Positions 43,876-53,611 of a DNA stretch of 64,000 bases are shown here, piece after piece; the stretch's first letter is position 1, and each line of letters starts with the position of its first letter. The position numbers and the translations under genes are program-made. Below the pieces are notes generated by a model. The model worked only from the letters and a program-made list of their open reading frames with translations. It searched no databases and had not been told where the DNA came from. This DNA comes from Magnetococcales bacterium WMHbinv6 (GTDB lineage Bacteria; Pseudomonadota; Magnetococcia; Magnetococcales; Magnetaquicoccaceae), in contig PDZV01000008.1 of the NCBI GenBank assembly GCA_002753135.1, positions 1 to 64,000 on the forward strand, written 5' to 3'.

Positions 43876-44934
43876 TCAATGGTTGCTCTTCGCCTCGTCC
43901 GTATCGGCGGCAGCCGTGCTGGCGCGGGCCGGATGAATCACCATCCGGAAACCGGCCACCGAAAACAAATTCGGAATACAGCTTGGCTGTCCATCCCGCA
44001 TGCCCGCTCCCCAATCCTCTTCACCCACCAGATAATAACCGACCGGACAAGGAGATCGGGTCCACTCGTTTCCACCTTGCAACAACGATTTGAGAGGGGT
44101 GGCATCAAAGCCATCGCTGGGTTTGGGCAATGGCACCCCTGACTGAAACAGATGGATAATTGCCGCCGCCCACTCCTCGCGAGAAGGAATTTGAAAGTGG
44201 CAATGGGTTTGTTGCGCCAACCAGCGGCTGAAATCCATGGCCGCTTCCAGAGAGACACCGCGCACCGCTGGAGAAACGCTCTCTTTTTTGTTCCAGAACA
44301 TACCGATATGGGCCAGTTTTTCCTCTTTTTCCTCTCCGGATGGCATCTGTTCCACCGCATCCACATACTGTTTGAACAAGGCAATGGAGACCGCTTGTTC
44401 CTGAATCAAAACCGGCTCCGGCAAAACAATTTCGCTTAAACGATGGGATGGCAAAAAGGGATGCAAAGGCGAGTTGGCCGCAGGCAACTCATAACGTCCT
44501 GCCGGAATGGTCAACATGTTGACCGGGCCCACCGTGCGGGAAGCATTTGCTGTCCCGGCCATGACACAGGTTGCGCCTTCGTTGACCACGACTGCCGACG
44601 GCGGATCATTGCTGCGGTGTGCAAAAAATGAGCTGCCCGCAAACCAGTGTCCCATCGACAACTCAGGCATGGACCAGGTTGCCCAACTCGGCCAGGACCA
44701 CTCTGGCACAGACCACGACAATGATCGTCCCGCCAACAGCAGCACTCCAAATAAAGCCAGCAGAATCAATGCATTGGCTGCCCGGCGTCGGGAAGGTGTC
44801 GCGGGCGGTTCACTGCCGCTGTCTGGTCGTTTAATACGCACGGCCCCTGGTTGTTGGGCACGGGTGGCAAAACGACGCGGTTGCCCTGCCGCACGAAGCG
44901 GTTCACGCGGCGAAGATAGGTTACGACCACTCAA
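43876..44934 (-). CDS. Membrane-anchored FGE/SUMF1-domain protein (TagR-like)
   Basis: A 352-residue protein with TTG start. A Pro/Arg-rich cytoplasmic head (1-50) and one membrane helix (ANALILLALFGVLLLAG) place the rest in the periplasm. Residues 150-340 resemble the formylglycine-generating-enzyme fold: VSIALFKQYVDAVEQ, VRGVSLEAAMDFSRWLAQQTHCHFQIPSREEW, GGNEWTRSPCPVGYYL, and GFRMV at the end. The copper-site Cys pair of true FGE is not evident, so a structural or sensory role is more likely, as for TagR in type VI secretion. First gene of the module. Confidence 0.8.
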   Translation of the reverse strand: MSGRNLSSPREPLRAAGQPRRFATRAQQPGAVRIKRPDSGSEPPATPSRRRAANALILLALFGVLLLAGRSLSWSVPEWSWPSWATWSMPELSMGHWFAGSSFFAHRSNDPPSAVVVNEGATCVMAGTANASRTVGPVNMLTIPAGRYELPAANSPLHPFLPSHRLSEIVLPEPVLIQEQAVSIALFKQYVDAVEQMPSGEEKEEKLAHIGMFWNKKESVSPAVRGVSLEAAMDFSRWLAQQTHCHFQIPSREEWAAAIIHLFQSGVPLPKPSDGFDATPLKSLLQGGNEWTRSPCPVGYYLVGEEDWGAGMRDGQPSCIPNLFSVAGFRMVIHPARASTAAADTDEAKSNH

Positions 44935-45157
44935 TCCGTACTCTCCCTGTCATACTCCTCTGGGCGATACTGGCCAGCAGGAAAACCGATAGCAAAGGCT
45001 TGACCATCCACCCAGGATACACGTACAGTGGTGCCTTTTTCTGTTGCGGCGCACCAACGGGTCTATTTTGCCCTTTTCCTGCCCGACAGACAATGGCTGC
45101 CATGTATTTATCAGGTTGATGGCGCATCAACCGCTTGTTCGCGGATGAGGATCACTC

Positions 45158-45979
45158 ATGACAGGCCTGTCGCAGCAGCTTGTGGTCATTTTGGATCGTC
45201 CGGCCCACGCCGGCAACATCGGTGCGGTTGCCCGCGCCATGGGTAACATGGGGTTGCTGCGTCTGCGCCTGGTCAACCCGCGCCAGTTTCCGCATGAAGA
45301 TGCCCGGCAGTTTGCCGCCAGCCATGGCGCAATTCTGGATCAGACAGAAATTTTTCCCGATCTGGGCAGCGCCCTGGCCGATCTCCACTTTTTGGTCGCC
45401 ACCAGCAACCGACCCCGTGGCCAGCGCCATACCGTGCTGACCCCCCGACAACTGGCGGCGCAACTGCCTGCCGTTCTCGCCCATCCGGGCACCACCGTCG
45501 GACTGCTGTTCGGCACCGAACGGACCGGTCTGGAAACCAGCGATCTGGAACGGGCCCATTGGATTTGCAATATTCCCACCCATCTGGGCAACGGTTCCCT
45601 CAATTTGGCGCAGGCGGTTCTGCTCGTTGCCTACGAATTGATGCTTGGCAACGAGCAAGGAGACAGCTTTGCCTTTGATCCCAGCCATGATGGCGTACGG
45701 GCCAGCGTCGCCGACCTGGACCGTTTTTTTGAACATCTGCGCACCACCCTGCTCACCATTGGCTTTCTGCGTGATGAGCAAAACCGCCATATCATGGGCA
45801 GTATCAAGGCCCTTTTTCTGCGCGCCGTGCCCGATCGTCGCGAAATTGCCATCCTGCGCGGTATGCTCAACGAAATGTTGGCCTTTCGCCGACAACACAT
45901 CGCCTCTCTCGATTTGGCAGCGCACGATCGGTTATTGACGGAAGCCCGGGAACCGGGGATACTGTCATCTCACAGGTAA
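45158..45979 (+). CDS. trmJ: TrmJ-type tRNA 2'-O-methyltransferase (SPOUT)
   Basis: A 273-residue SpoU/SPOUT methyltransferase. Motif 1 is LDRPAHAGNIGAVARAMGNMG, motif 2 GLLFGTERTGL, and motif 3 NIPTHLGNGSLNLAQAVLLVAYEL, the knot that binds SAM. Length and C-terminal helical extension agree with TrmJ, which methylates position 32 of tRNAs. It stands alone upstream of hflK. The exact target cannot be told from sequence alone. Confidence 0.87.
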   Translation: MTGLSQQLVVILDRPAHAGNIGAVARAMGNMGLLRLRLVNPRQFPHEDARQFAASHGAILDQTEIFPDLGSALADLHFLVATSNRPRGQRHTVLTPRQLAAQLPAVLAHPGTTVGLLFGTERTGLETSDLERAHWICNIPTHLGNGSLNLAQAVLLVAYELMLGNEQGDSFAFDPSHDGVRASVADLDRFFEHLRTTLLTIGFLRDEQNRHIMGSIKALFLRAVPDRREIAILRGMLNEMLAFRRQHIASLDLAAHDRLLTEAREPGILSSHR

Positions 45980-46004
45980 CATCGGATAGCTAAAGGAGTA
46001 TAAT

Positions 46005-47075
46005 ATGCCTTGGAACGATAGCGGTGGTCATGGGCCCTGGGGAACCGGCCAGGTACCTCCCCAACCACCCGACATTGACAAAATGATCGAACAAATGCGT
46101 GAACGACTACAGGGAAAGTTGCAGGGCAACCGTTTCTGGTCCCTGGTGGGCACCCTGGCCCTGTTGCTGTGGATGGCAACAGGCATCTATCTGGTTGCGC
46201 CAGACGAAAAAGGGGTCGTCATGCGTTTCGGGCGCTATGTGGAAACCACCGATTCCGGTCCCCACTACCATCTGCCCTATCCGATCGAAACCGTCTACAC
46301 CCCCAAAGTCACCCAGGTACAGCGGGTGGAAATCGGTTATCGCACCCGTGGCCGCACCACGGTCAATGTGGCTGAAGAGGCCCTGATGTTGACCGGTGAT
46401 GAAAACATCATCGACATCAACATGAGCGTGCAATACCGCCTCGAAGAGGCCGGTGCCGCCAATTTTCTCTTCAACGTCAAAAATCCCAGCAGTGACCCGC
46501 ACATGCTGGTTCGCAACGCCTCCGAAGCCTCAATCCGCCAGGTCATCGGTCGCAACAGCATCGATACCGCCTTGACCACCGGCAAGGAAAAAATTCAGGC
46601 CGATACCAAACAAACCCTGCAAGCGATTCTCGACGCCTACCGCAGCGGCTTGCGGGTCATCGCTGTGCAATTGCAGCAAGTGGCTCCCCCCGAAGAGGTG
46701 ATTCATGCCTTCAAGGATGTGGCCAGCGCTCGTGAGGATCGGGAACGGGCCATCAACGAGGCGGAAGGGTATGCCAACGACATTCTGCCCAAAGCCAAGG
46801 GGGAAGCCGCCAAGCAGATCCAGGAAGCCGAAGCCTATAAAACCGCCAAACAGACCAAAGCGGAAGGAGATGTACATCGTTTTCTCTCTCTGCTCAACGA
46901 ATACAACAAAGCCAAAGAGATAACGCGCACCCGGCTTTATCTGGAAACCATGGAAAAAATTCTGCCTGACATCAACAAAGTGGTGGTACAACCCGGTACG
47001 CATCAAGGCGTGCTTCCCTACCTGCCAATGCCGGGAAGACACCCCTCCAGCAGCGAAAAAGGAGCCGCGCAATGA
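46005..47075 (+). CDS. hflK: HflK, SPFH/prohibitin-family FtsH regulator
   Basis: A 356-residue membrane protein. A Gly/Pro-rich cytoplasmic head (MPWNDSGGHGPWG) precedes one membrane helix ([18 protein letters not shown]) and a periplasmic SPFH domain (VMRFGRYVETTDSGPHYHLPYP; TGDENIIDINMSVQYRL), then a long coiled coil. HflK and HflC form the cage around FtsH. It overlaps hflC by four bases. Confidence 0.96.
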   Translation: MPWNDSGGHGPWGTGQVPPQPPDIDKMIEQMRERLQGKLQGNRFWSLVGTLALLLWMATGIYLVAPDEKGVVMRFGRYVETTDSGPHYHLPYPIETVYTPKVTQVQRVEIGYRTRGRTTVNVAEEALMLTGDENIIDINMSVQYRLEEAGAANFLFNVKNPSSDPHMLVRNASEASIRQVIGRNSIDTALTTGKEKIQADTKQTLQAILDAYRSGLRVIAVQLQQVAPPEEVIHAFKDVASAREDRERAINEAEGYANDILPKAKGEAAKQIQEAEAYKTAKQTKAEGDVHRFLSLLNEYNKAKEITRTRLYLETMEKILPDINKVVVQPGTHQGVLPYLPMPGRHPSSSEKGAAQ

Positions 47076-47986
47076 ATCAGACCCATCTGTTGAAAGGCTC
47101 CGCACTGATTGTTGTTGCCCTGCTGGCAATCATCTTTCAATCGGCGTTTACCGTCCACCAGGTCGAACAGGTATTGATCGTGCAGTTGGGTAAACCGATC
47201 CGACCGATCAGCGAACCGGGATTGCACTTCAAGATTCCCTTTATCCAGGAGATACTCTCCTTTGATCGCCGCCTGCTGATTTTTGATCAGGATCCCCAGG
47301 AGGTTCTCTCCTCAGACAAAAAAAATCTGAAGGTGGACAACTATGCCCTGTGGCGCATCCTCGACCCGTTAAAATATTATCAGACCGTGCGTCACGAAGA
47401 GGGAGCGACCTCTCGGCTGAGCGACATCATCTATTCCAATATTCGTGAAGTATTGGGACAGTACACCATGATGGAAATCGTGGCCGGTTCCCGTGCTGAT
47501 CTGGTCACCCGCATTCGCGATCAGGCCAATCAGCAGGCTGCCCAATACGGTATTGAGATTGTCGATGTACGCATTCAGCGCACCGATCTGCCGCCAGAAA
47601 ACTCCAAAGCCGTTTTCCGTCGCATGCAGACCGAACGGGAACGACAAGCCAAAACCTATCGCGCACAAGGGGAAGAGGAAGCGGTCAAGATTCGTTCGCA
47701 AGCAGCCCGCGAAAGAGAAGTTCTGCTGGCAAACGCCTACAAAGAGTCCCAGGAACTGCGTGGACAGGGTGATGCCGACGCTGCCCGGATCTATGCCGAT
47801 GCCTATCGTCGTGACCCGGAATTTTACGAGTTCAAGCGCATGCTGGATGCGTACGAAAAATCGTTTGGCAAAGATACGACTCTACTCTTGGAATCCAACG
47901 GCTTTTTCCGCTATCTGCAAGGCAACGTCGAGCTGAAGGGTGGAACTGCCATGCCACGCCTGGGTGGAGCGGGTCGCGGTGAATGA
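47072..47986 (+). CDS. hflC: HflC, SPFH/prohibitin-family FtsH regulator
   Basis: A 304-residue partner of HflK. N-terminal membrane helix (ALIVVALLAIIFQSAF), SPFH domain (VLIVQLGKPIRPISEPGLHFKIPFIQ; DNYALWRILDPLKYYQ), and coiled coil with RMQTERERQAKTYRAQGEEEA, typical of HflC. ATGA overlap with hflK upstream and an overlap of eight bases with the DUF2065 gene downstream show translational coupling. Confidence 0.96.
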   Translation: MNQTHLLKGSALIVVALLAIIFQSAFTVHQVEQVLIVQLGKPIRPISEPGLHFKIPFIQEILSFDRRLLIFDQDPQEVLSSDKKNLKVDNYALWRILDPLKYYQTVRHEEGATSRLSDIIYSNIREVLGQYTMMEIVAGSRADLVTRIRDQANQQAAQYGIEIVDVRIQRTDLPPENSKAVFRRMQTERERQAKTYRAQGEEEAVKIRSQAAREREVLLANAYKESQELRGQGDADAARIYADAYRRDPEFYEFKRMLDAYEKSFGKDTTLLLESNGFFRYLQGNVELKGGTAMPRLGGAGRGE

Positions 47987-48164
47987 TTTTTTGACCGCTC
48001 TCGGTTTGGTGATGATCCTGGAGGGTATTCCCTACTTTGCTCTCCCGGATCGCATGCGCCGTTTGGTGATCCATATTGCTGAACTGCCGGACTCTTTTTT
48101 GCGTCGGACCGGCTTTTTGATGATGTGTCTGGGGCTGTTGGTCATCTATCTGGTCCGGAGTTAA
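47979..48164 (+). CDS. DUF2065 small membrane protein
   Basis: A 61-residue protein starting at a GTG that lies inside the hflC end. Two hydrophobic segments (FLTALGLVMILEGIPYFALP and GFLMMCLGLLVIYLV) separated by RMRRLVIHIAELPDSFLRR match the DUF2065 (YjeT) family, which commonly follows hflC in proteobacteria. Function unknown, possibly an accessory of the HflKC-FtsH complex. An in-frame ATG upstream at 47940 is less likely because it extends far into hflC. Confidence 0.87.
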   Translation: MNDFLTALGLVMILEGIPYFALPDRMRRLVIHIAELPDSFLRRTGFLMMCLGLLVIYLVRS

Positions 48165-48167
48165 GCG

Positions 48168-48770
48168 ATGAGCAAACAGAGTCCGCACATCCCCTTTGCC
48201 CCGGTTCTGCTCGACCCGGCGGCAGAAGAAATGGTCCCTCGACACAATTTGAGTGAAGCAGGGATTGACTTGGAGGGGGTTCGTCGGTTATCTAAGCGGT
48301 TCCATGGCTTTCTTCCCAGCGCGCGACTGCAGGTATTGATCGCGGAAAGTGAATTGACCGGGCCTGCCGAGGCCGATTTGACCGCCAGCATGGCCAAAGG
48401 GGTGTTGCGCCTCACCGGCGAGGTCAGTTGCCCGGTCCGTCAGGCGTGCGCCCGTTGTCTGGTCCACTTCGACAGTCGGTTGCGAGCGGAGGTGGAGCGT
48501 GCTTTCGTGCCAGGAAATGATCCGGCAGAAGCCGACAGCCAGCAGGAGATGGTCGAAGAGATCACCTACCTGCCTGATTATCATCTGGCCATCGCCTCGG
48601 TAATCGAAGAAGAGCTGTTGTTGGCCCTGCCGATGATTCCGCTCTGCAAACCGGATTGCGCTGGTTTGTGTCCCGACTGCGGCACCGATCGCAATCGGGA
48701 AAAGTGCCATTGCCATCCGGCGAATCAGGAGAGTCCGTTTGCTGTATTGAAAAATTTTAACAAGGTTTGA
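48168..48770 (+). CDS. yceD: YceD/DUF177 family protein
   Basis: A 200-residue protein of the YceD family (Pfam DUF177), almost always placed before rpmF and needed for normal 23S rRNA accumulation in some organisms. Features are SCPVRQACARCLVHFDSRLRAEVERAF with a CxxC pair and the zinc-type C terminus CKPDCAGLCPDCGTDRN. It has an ATG three bases after the DUF2065 stop, and rpmF starts 16 bases downstream. Confidence 0.92.
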   Translation: MSKQSPHIPFAPVLLDPAAEEMVPRHNLSEAGIDLEGVRRLSKRFHGFLPSARLQVLIAESELTGPAEADLTASMAKGVLRLTGEVSCPVRQACARCLVHFDSRLRAEVERAFVPGNDPAEADSQQEMVEEITYLPDYHLAIASVIEEELLLALPMIPLCKPDCAGLCPDCGTDRNREKCHCHPANQESPFAVLKNFNKV

Positions 48771-48786
48771 CTTCAGGAGAAAAAAA

Positions 48787-48966
48787 ATGGCAGTACCTAA
48801 AAAGAAAAGTTCCTCCTCTCGTGGTGGTCATCGCCGTTCCCACGACGCCATCGCCATCCCCAATCTGGCAGTCTGTCCCAACTGTCAGGAGACACGCCCT
48901 TCCCATCGCATTTGCCCCAAGTGCGGCTGGTACGATGGTCGCGAGGTGATTCGTCAAGAGGAATAA
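48787..48966 (+). CDS. rpmF: 50S ribosomal protein L32
   Basis: A 59-residue ribosomal protein. The N terminus MAVPKKKSSSSRGGHRRSHD and the zinc-binding C-x2-C...C-x2-C pattern (CPNCQETRPSHRICPKCGWYDG) are unmistakable. The start follows AGGAG closely. It lies between yceD and plsX, the standard arrangement linking translation with lipid synthesis. Confidence 0.98.
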   Translation: MAVPKKKSSSSRGGHRRSHDAIAIPNLAVCPNCQETRPSHRICPKCGWYDGREVIRQEE

Positions 48967-48987
48967 ACTGCTCTGACGCGCCGGACC

Positions 48988-50073
48988 GTGTCCACTACCC
49001 TGCAAACGCCGATCCGCATCGCTCTGGATGCCATGGGGGGAGATCATGCTCCCCATTCCGTGCTGGAGGGGGCTATGTTGGCCATCAAGGCGGGCAGTCG
49101 AGCCGAATATACCCTGGTCGGGCGAGAAGACGTCATTTTGCTCGAACTGCAAAAAATGGCGGTCGATCAAACCCTTTTTCGCATCCAACCGGCTTCGCAA
49201 GTGGTGGGTATGGGCGAAAAACCTGCCCAGGCCATGCGCAACAAAAAAGACTCCTCTTTGCGGGTTGGTGCCAACCTGGTCAAGGAGGGCAAGGTGGATG
49301 CCTTCGTCTCTGCCGGAAACACCGGTGCCCTGATGGCCACGGCACGCTTTGTGCTGAAAACATTGCCCGGTATTGATCGGCCTGCCATCGCCTCTTTGAT
49401 GCCGTCGACCACCGGACAAGTTTTGATGCTTGATCTGGGTGCCAACGTCGATTGCACTGCGGAGCATTTGACCCAGTTCGCCCTGATGGGCGAAGTCTAT
49501 GCCCATGCGGTGTTGAATATTGACAATCCCAAAGTGGGACTGCTCAATATCGGCTCAGAAGAGGAAAAAGGCAACGAAGTGGTCAAAGAGGCAGGGGAAC
49601 GATTAAAAAATGTCACCCCCTGTTTTGTGGGCAACGTGGAAGCAACCGGTATCTTTCAAGGCAAAGTCGACGTGGTGGTCTGCGATGGTTTTGTCGGCAA
49701 CGTCAGCCTGAAAACCGCTGAAGGTGTCGCCAGCATGTTGGTCCATTTTCTGCGCGAATCTTTCAACCAATCCTGGTTGGCAAAATTGGGCTACCTGCTG
49801 GCTCGTCCTGCCTTTCGCCGCTTTCGTGATCGCTTTGATCCCCGGGTCTATAATGGTGCCATGCTGCTTGGTTTGAATGGTGTGGTGGTCAAAAGCCATG
49901 GCTCTGCCGACGGTTTTGCCTTTTTCCATGCCATCAAGGCCGCCGAAGAGTTGGTTGCCAACCGGGTCAACGAAAAAACCCAGTCCATTGCGCTGAAAAT
50001 GCAGACCATGACGCCTGCCGCCTCACCATCGCCCCCATCTGCCCTCAACACTGAGGAGAGCCTTGCTTCATGA
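48988..50073 (+). CDS. plsX: Phosphate acyltransferase PlsX
   Basis: A 361-residue peripheral membrane enzyme converting acyl-ACP to acyl phosphate for phospholipid synthesis. Typical segments are [40 protein letters not shown] and [18 protein letters not shown]. The start is GTG (48988). Its stop overlaps the fabH ATG (ATGA). The C-terminal tail (about 30 residues, Ser/Pro-rich) extends beyond the core. Confidence 0.96.
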   Translation: MSTTLQTPIRIALDAMGGDHAPHSVLEGAMLAIKAGSRAEYTLVGREDVILLELQKMAVDQTLFRIQPASQVVGMGEKPAQAMRNKKDSSLRVGANLVKEGKVDAFVSAGNTGALMATARFVLKTLPGIDRPAIASLMPSTTGQVLMLDLGANVDCTAEHLTQFALMGEVYAHAVLNIDNPKVGLLNIGSEEEKGNEVVKEAGERLKNVTPCFVGNVEATGIFQGKVDVVVCDGFVGNVSLKTAEGVASMLVHFLRESFNQSWLAKLGYLLARPAFRRFRDRFDPRVYNGAMLLGLNGVVVKSHGSADGFAFFHAIKAAEELVANRVNEKTQSIALKMQTMTPAASPSPPSALNTEESLAS

Positions 50074-51059
50074 GTACCTTTGCGGCGCGTATTATCGGCA
50101 GTGGTTCCTATCTGCCGCAGCGAATCCTGAGCAATGCCGAATTGGCCAGCCGTCTGGATACCACCGACGAGTGGATCCGCACCCGTACTGGTATCTCGGA
50201 ACGCCGCATCGCTGCTGAGCAGGAGTTTACCTCCGATCTGGCCTGCCATGCCGCCCAACAGGCCCTGCAGATGGCCGGCATCAGCGCCAACACCCTGGAC
50301 ATGATTCTGGTTGCCACCACCACACCGGATTTGGTCAATCCGGCTACCGCCGTGCGTGTGCAACGCAAGCTGGGGGCCTTGCAACGGCAGATTCCCGCCT
50401 TTGATCTGCAAGCCGTGTGTGCCGGATTTATTTATGCCCTGGCGGTCGCAGACAATTTTATTCGCAGCGGATCTGCCCGCCGTATTCTGGTGATCGGTGC
50501 GGAGACCATGAGCCGGGCCATTGACTGGCAGGATCGCACCACCTGTATTCTTTTTGGTGACGGGGCCGGTGCCGTCATTCTGCAAGCCGATCAACAACCC
50601 GGTGTGGGCATCCTCTCCACCCATTTGCATGCCGATGGCCAATATGAAGATCTGTTGCGCACGGAAGGGGGTATTTCGCACGGCATGTTGTTGAACCCCC
50701 TCTCCGGACAGGGTTTTTTGCGCATGCGTGGCAATGAGGTGTTCAAACAGGCGGTCAAGGCTCTGGAAGAGATTGTCGATCAAACCTTGGAAGCCAACGG
50801 CCTGGACAAAGCACAAATCGATTGGCTGGTACCACACCAGGCCAATATCCGCATCATCCAAAGCACCGCCAAACGGCTCGGCATGACCATGGACCGGGTG
50901 GTGCTGACCGTGGACCGCCACGGCAACACCTCCGCCGCCAGCGTGCCACTCGCCCTGGATGAAGCGGTCCGCGACGGTCGCATTCAACCAGGCCATTTGC
51001 TGCTGCTGGAAGCCTTTGGCGGCGGCTTTACCTGGGGTTCCGCTCTGGTTCGCTGGTAA
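50070..51059 (+). CDS. fabH: Beta-ketoacyl-ACP synthase III
   Basis: A 329-residue thiolase-fold enzyme that starts fatty-acid elongation from acetyl-CoA and malonyl-ACP. The catalytic triad is visible: Cys in [12 protein letters not shown], His in [11 protein letters not shown], Asn in [13 protein letters not shown]. Length is normal. It ends the yceD-rpmF-plsX-fabH unit. Only 73 bases separate it from the convergent carbamoyltransferase gene. Confidence 0.97.
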   Translation: MSTFAARIIGSGSYLPQRILSNAELASRLDTTDEWIRTRTGISERRIAAEQEFTSDLACHAAQQALQMAGISANTLDMILVATTTPDLVNPATAVRVQRKLGALQRQIPAFDLQAVCAGFIYALAVADNFIRSGSARRILVIGAETMSRAIDWQDRTTCILFGDGAGAVILQADQQPGVGILSTHLHADGQYEDLLRTEGGISHGMLLNPLSGQGFLRMRGNEVFKQAVKALEEIVDQTLEANGLDKAQIDWLVPHQANIRIIQSTAKRLGMTMDRVVLTVDRHGNTSAASVPLALDEAVRDGRIQPGHLLLLEAFGGGFTWGSALVRW

Positions 51060-51132
51060 CGAACAATAAACAGTCGGTCCGTTGCGCAGTGTGGTCAGGT
51101 TGCGCTCTGTTGGCAGGTAACTTAACGGCTGT

Positions 51133-52995
51133 TCAGACCGTGCGCCGCGCCAGCAAATAGCCATCCAGGTAGAGATAGTCGAGCGGCAAGCGTAAAAAGC
51201 TCTCTACGGCATCACGGGGTGTTTCCACAATCGGTTCGCCGCGTCCATTGAAAGAGGTATTCAACAAAATTTCCATCCCGCAAAGTTGGCCATACTGTTT
51301 CAGCAGGCGATAGACCGGACCACACGCTTCTGTGGCGATCTGAAGGCGCGAGGTGCCATCCACATGGGTCACCGCAGGCAGACACAAATTTTTCACTGTG
51401 GCGTTGAACAACATATAGTAGGAGTCCGCTGGCACATCCAGGTAATAGTGGGCGGCCATTTCTGCGGTCAGGATCGGAGCAAAGGGACGCCACGGTTCGC
51501 GATCCTTGATTCTGTTCACCCGGGCGGCCATCTGGCAATCGTCCGCCCGGGCCAGAATGGAGCGATGGCCCAAGGCGCGGGGGCCAACCTCTGATCTGCC
51601 GTGATAAAAGCCACATACAGCCCCCTCGCGCAACAGCGCCGCCAGTTGCGGCAACACCGCCTCTTCCCCGCTGCCGATCATCTGCAAGCGATCCAGATAG
51701 GCGGGCAACTCCTGATTGACAAACGACGCCACATCGTGGCTTCGCCCCAAATAGGCCAGATGCGCGGGCAGTTTTGGCTTGGCAATAAACATCATGGCTG
51801 CACCCAAGGCGGTGCCTTCATCATTGATCGCCGGCGGAATGAACAAACGGCGATAACGCGCGTACAAAAAAGAGTTGGTTGGACAATTCAAAAATGCCCC
51901 GCCAGTCAAACAAATACCTTCATACGTCAACCCCACTCTTTTGGCAAAGCGAACAGCGGAATCAACCAGTTTGACAATGTTGCGCCTGAACATCTCCTGC
52001 ACGCTGGCAGCAATATTGGCCTGCAGCGCTGGCGGATAGCTCCACATATCCCATGCCAGCAACTGTTGCTGCAGTTGCGCCATCGATTGACCTGTCATGT
52101 TCTGAATATTTTGTAAAAAACGCTGTCTAAACAATGGGGTGACCCCTCCCCTGTCCAGATCGACCAGGCCATGATTGCTCAACTCGGTCAAGGTACCCAC
52201 ATAGGCATCATCACAAAAGACCGGCAAGCCATAGGCGGACAGCCCCATCAGTTTGCCCGGCCCAGACAAATCCTCAAAACCCAACAGGGAACCAAAAAAA
52301 CTGTAAATACTGCCGGTGGGGCTGGCGTGGGCCACTTGCGGATAGAGCGAATGGCCAATATAAAAATAGATCCCTCCCCCCGTGAACGAGTTGCCAACCA
52401 GACCATCGACGGAGACGACAAGGGCAACCCGGAACGGAGAACAGGCAACCACATAACGGGCATGCGCCGCATGGTGCGAGACAAAAAAGGTTGCCTTCGC
52501 AAAGTTGCCATCAATGCCAAAGCGTATCTGTTTGACCATCCTGTTGATCAATTTATCAGTAAAGACGGCTTTTGCTGCGATATGTTCGTAGGAAGAGGCA
52601 TAATTGCGCGGATCGATATACGGGGTAATGGCACTGACATAAAACAGGCGCTGCGGATGGGTGCCATCTGGCAAAGAAATGGCCGGATGGCCGGCCATGA
52701 CATAGTCTTGATAGGATACAACCCGATCATTGCTGCCCGTTTCTATCTCCAGATCGCCATACCAGTCGACCATGAGCATGGGCGCATCGTTCTCTCCCCA
52801 GACAATGGTACAAACGTCAATGTCGGCAAGAGAAAGATGATTATCGGCCAGAAACCGGACAATCTCTCTCGAGGTCAAATAGCGGGCATGTTTTTCCCGA
52901 CGCATCCGCTCCATTTCAACAAAGTCGACCAACTCGCCGTCAACAAACAAAGCCATGCTGGCATCATGAAACAGATGCAAACCGAGAACAATCAT
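51133..52995 (-). CDS. Carbamoyltransferase (NodU/CmcH family)
   Basis: A 620-residue two-domain enzyme. The N-terminal TsaD/Kae1-like domain has LHLFHDASMALFVDGELV, VSHHAAHARYVVA and a Gly-rich ICLTGGAFLNCPTNS; the C-terminal YrdC-like domain has GRSEVGPRALGHRSIL, REPWRPFAPIL and LLNTSFNGRGEPIVETP. The family makes carbamoyl adenylate and transfers the carbamoyl group to an O atom of a sugar, antibiotic or other metabolite. No biosynthetic cluster is seen here, so the acceptor is unknown. Two unknown genes lie just upstream. Start chosen at Met 52995. Confidence 0.9.
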   Translation of the reverse strand: MIVLGLHLFHDASMALFVDGELVDFVEMERMRREKHARYLTSREIVRFLADNHLSLADIDVCTIVWGENDAPMLMVDWYGDLEIETGSNDRVVSYQDYVMAGHPAISLPDGTHPQRLFYVSAITPYIDPRNYASSYEHIAAKAVFTDKLINRMVKQIRFGIDGNFAKATFFVSHHAAHARYVVACSPFRVALVVSVDGLVGNSFTGGGIYFYIGHSLYPQVAHASPTGSIYSFFGSLLGFEDLSGPGKLMGLSAYGLPVFCDDAYVGTLTELSNHGLVDLDRGGVTPLFRQRFLQNIQNMTGQSMAQLQQQLLAWDMWSYPPALQANIAASVQEMFRRNIVKLVDSAVRFAKRVGLTYEGICLTGGAFLNCPTNSFLYARYRRLFIPPAINDEGTALGAAMMFIAKPKLPAHLAYLGRSHDVASFVNQELPAYLDRLQMIGSGEEAVLPQLAALLREGAVCGFYHGRSEVGPRALGHRSILARADDCQMAARVNRIKDREPWRPFAPILTAEMAAHYYLDVPADSYYMLFNATVKNLCLPAVTHVDGTSRLQIATEACGPVYRLLKQYGQLCGMEILLNTSFNGRGEPIVETPRDAVESFLRLPLDYLYLDGYLLARRTV

Positions 52996-53032
52996 GCCCT
53001 CACCACAAAACAGCAAACAGGTTCACAAGCTG

Positions 53033-53548
53033 TCAGGCGCGCCAATATTCGCTGATCAAACGTCCTCCCAACTCCTGGGCCTGTTCCATGCTCAAATGGC
53101 GCAACACCTCCAGGCAAATGCTGCGATAAAAGAGCATAAATCCAGAAAACATTTTATAATCGTGCAAATAATAACGGGTGGTTACATAGAACAACTCCAG
53201 CGGCATATCAAACTTAAGAAAGCTCTCCTGCAGTTTCTTGTAGATATATTCCGGAAACCAACCGGCAAAAGAAAAAGTGCGTGTACTCCCTTCCGGAGCC
53301 GGGCGACCATCCACATCCACGTCAGCCCGCGAAACAACAATTTCCCCATCCATCAGGATGATGCCGCCCTTCAAATCACGGGTAAAATAGCTCCACTTGT
53401 GATCTTTAAGAGATTTAACAAATCCCTCAAATCCATAAAGCTCACGGATAATCAAAAACAGCGCCTCATGGGGCTCCGCGCTCTCAATGATCCGCATGAT
53501 CTCTTCCTTGCTGGCATACGGCCCTGATTGTGCTTCCATTGATTCCAT
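53033..53548 (-). CDS. Hypothetical protein next to carbamoyltransferase
   Basis: A 171-residue protein that I do not recognise. It is rich in aromatic residues and has no membrane segment or signal (ELYGFEGFVKSLKDHKWSYFTRD; GGIILMDGEIVVSRADVDVDGRP; SFAGWFPEYIYKKL). It is 37 bases upstream of the carbamoyltransferase gene and in the same direction, so it may be a partner or a substrate-handling protein of that enzyme. Confidence 0.68.
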   Translation of the reverse strand: MESMEAQSGPYASKEEIMRIIESAEPHEALFLIIRELYGFEGFVKSLKDHKWSYFTRDLKGGIILMDGEIVVSRADVDVDGRPAPEGSTRTFSFAGWFPEYIYKKLQESFLKFDMPLELFYVTTRYYLHDYKMFSGFMLFYRSICLEVLRHLSMEQAQELGGRLISEYWRA

Positions 53549-53611
53549 CTCCTCCTGTGGTACATTTCCAACGGCTGATTGTACGGTACGATCAGACTGC
53601 TCTCACACGAT

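Noticed and set aside
46005-51059. Unusual gene order in hflK to fabH
   Set aside because: hflKC-DUF2065 and yceD-rpmF-plsX-fabH are ordinary proteobacterial neighbourhoods.
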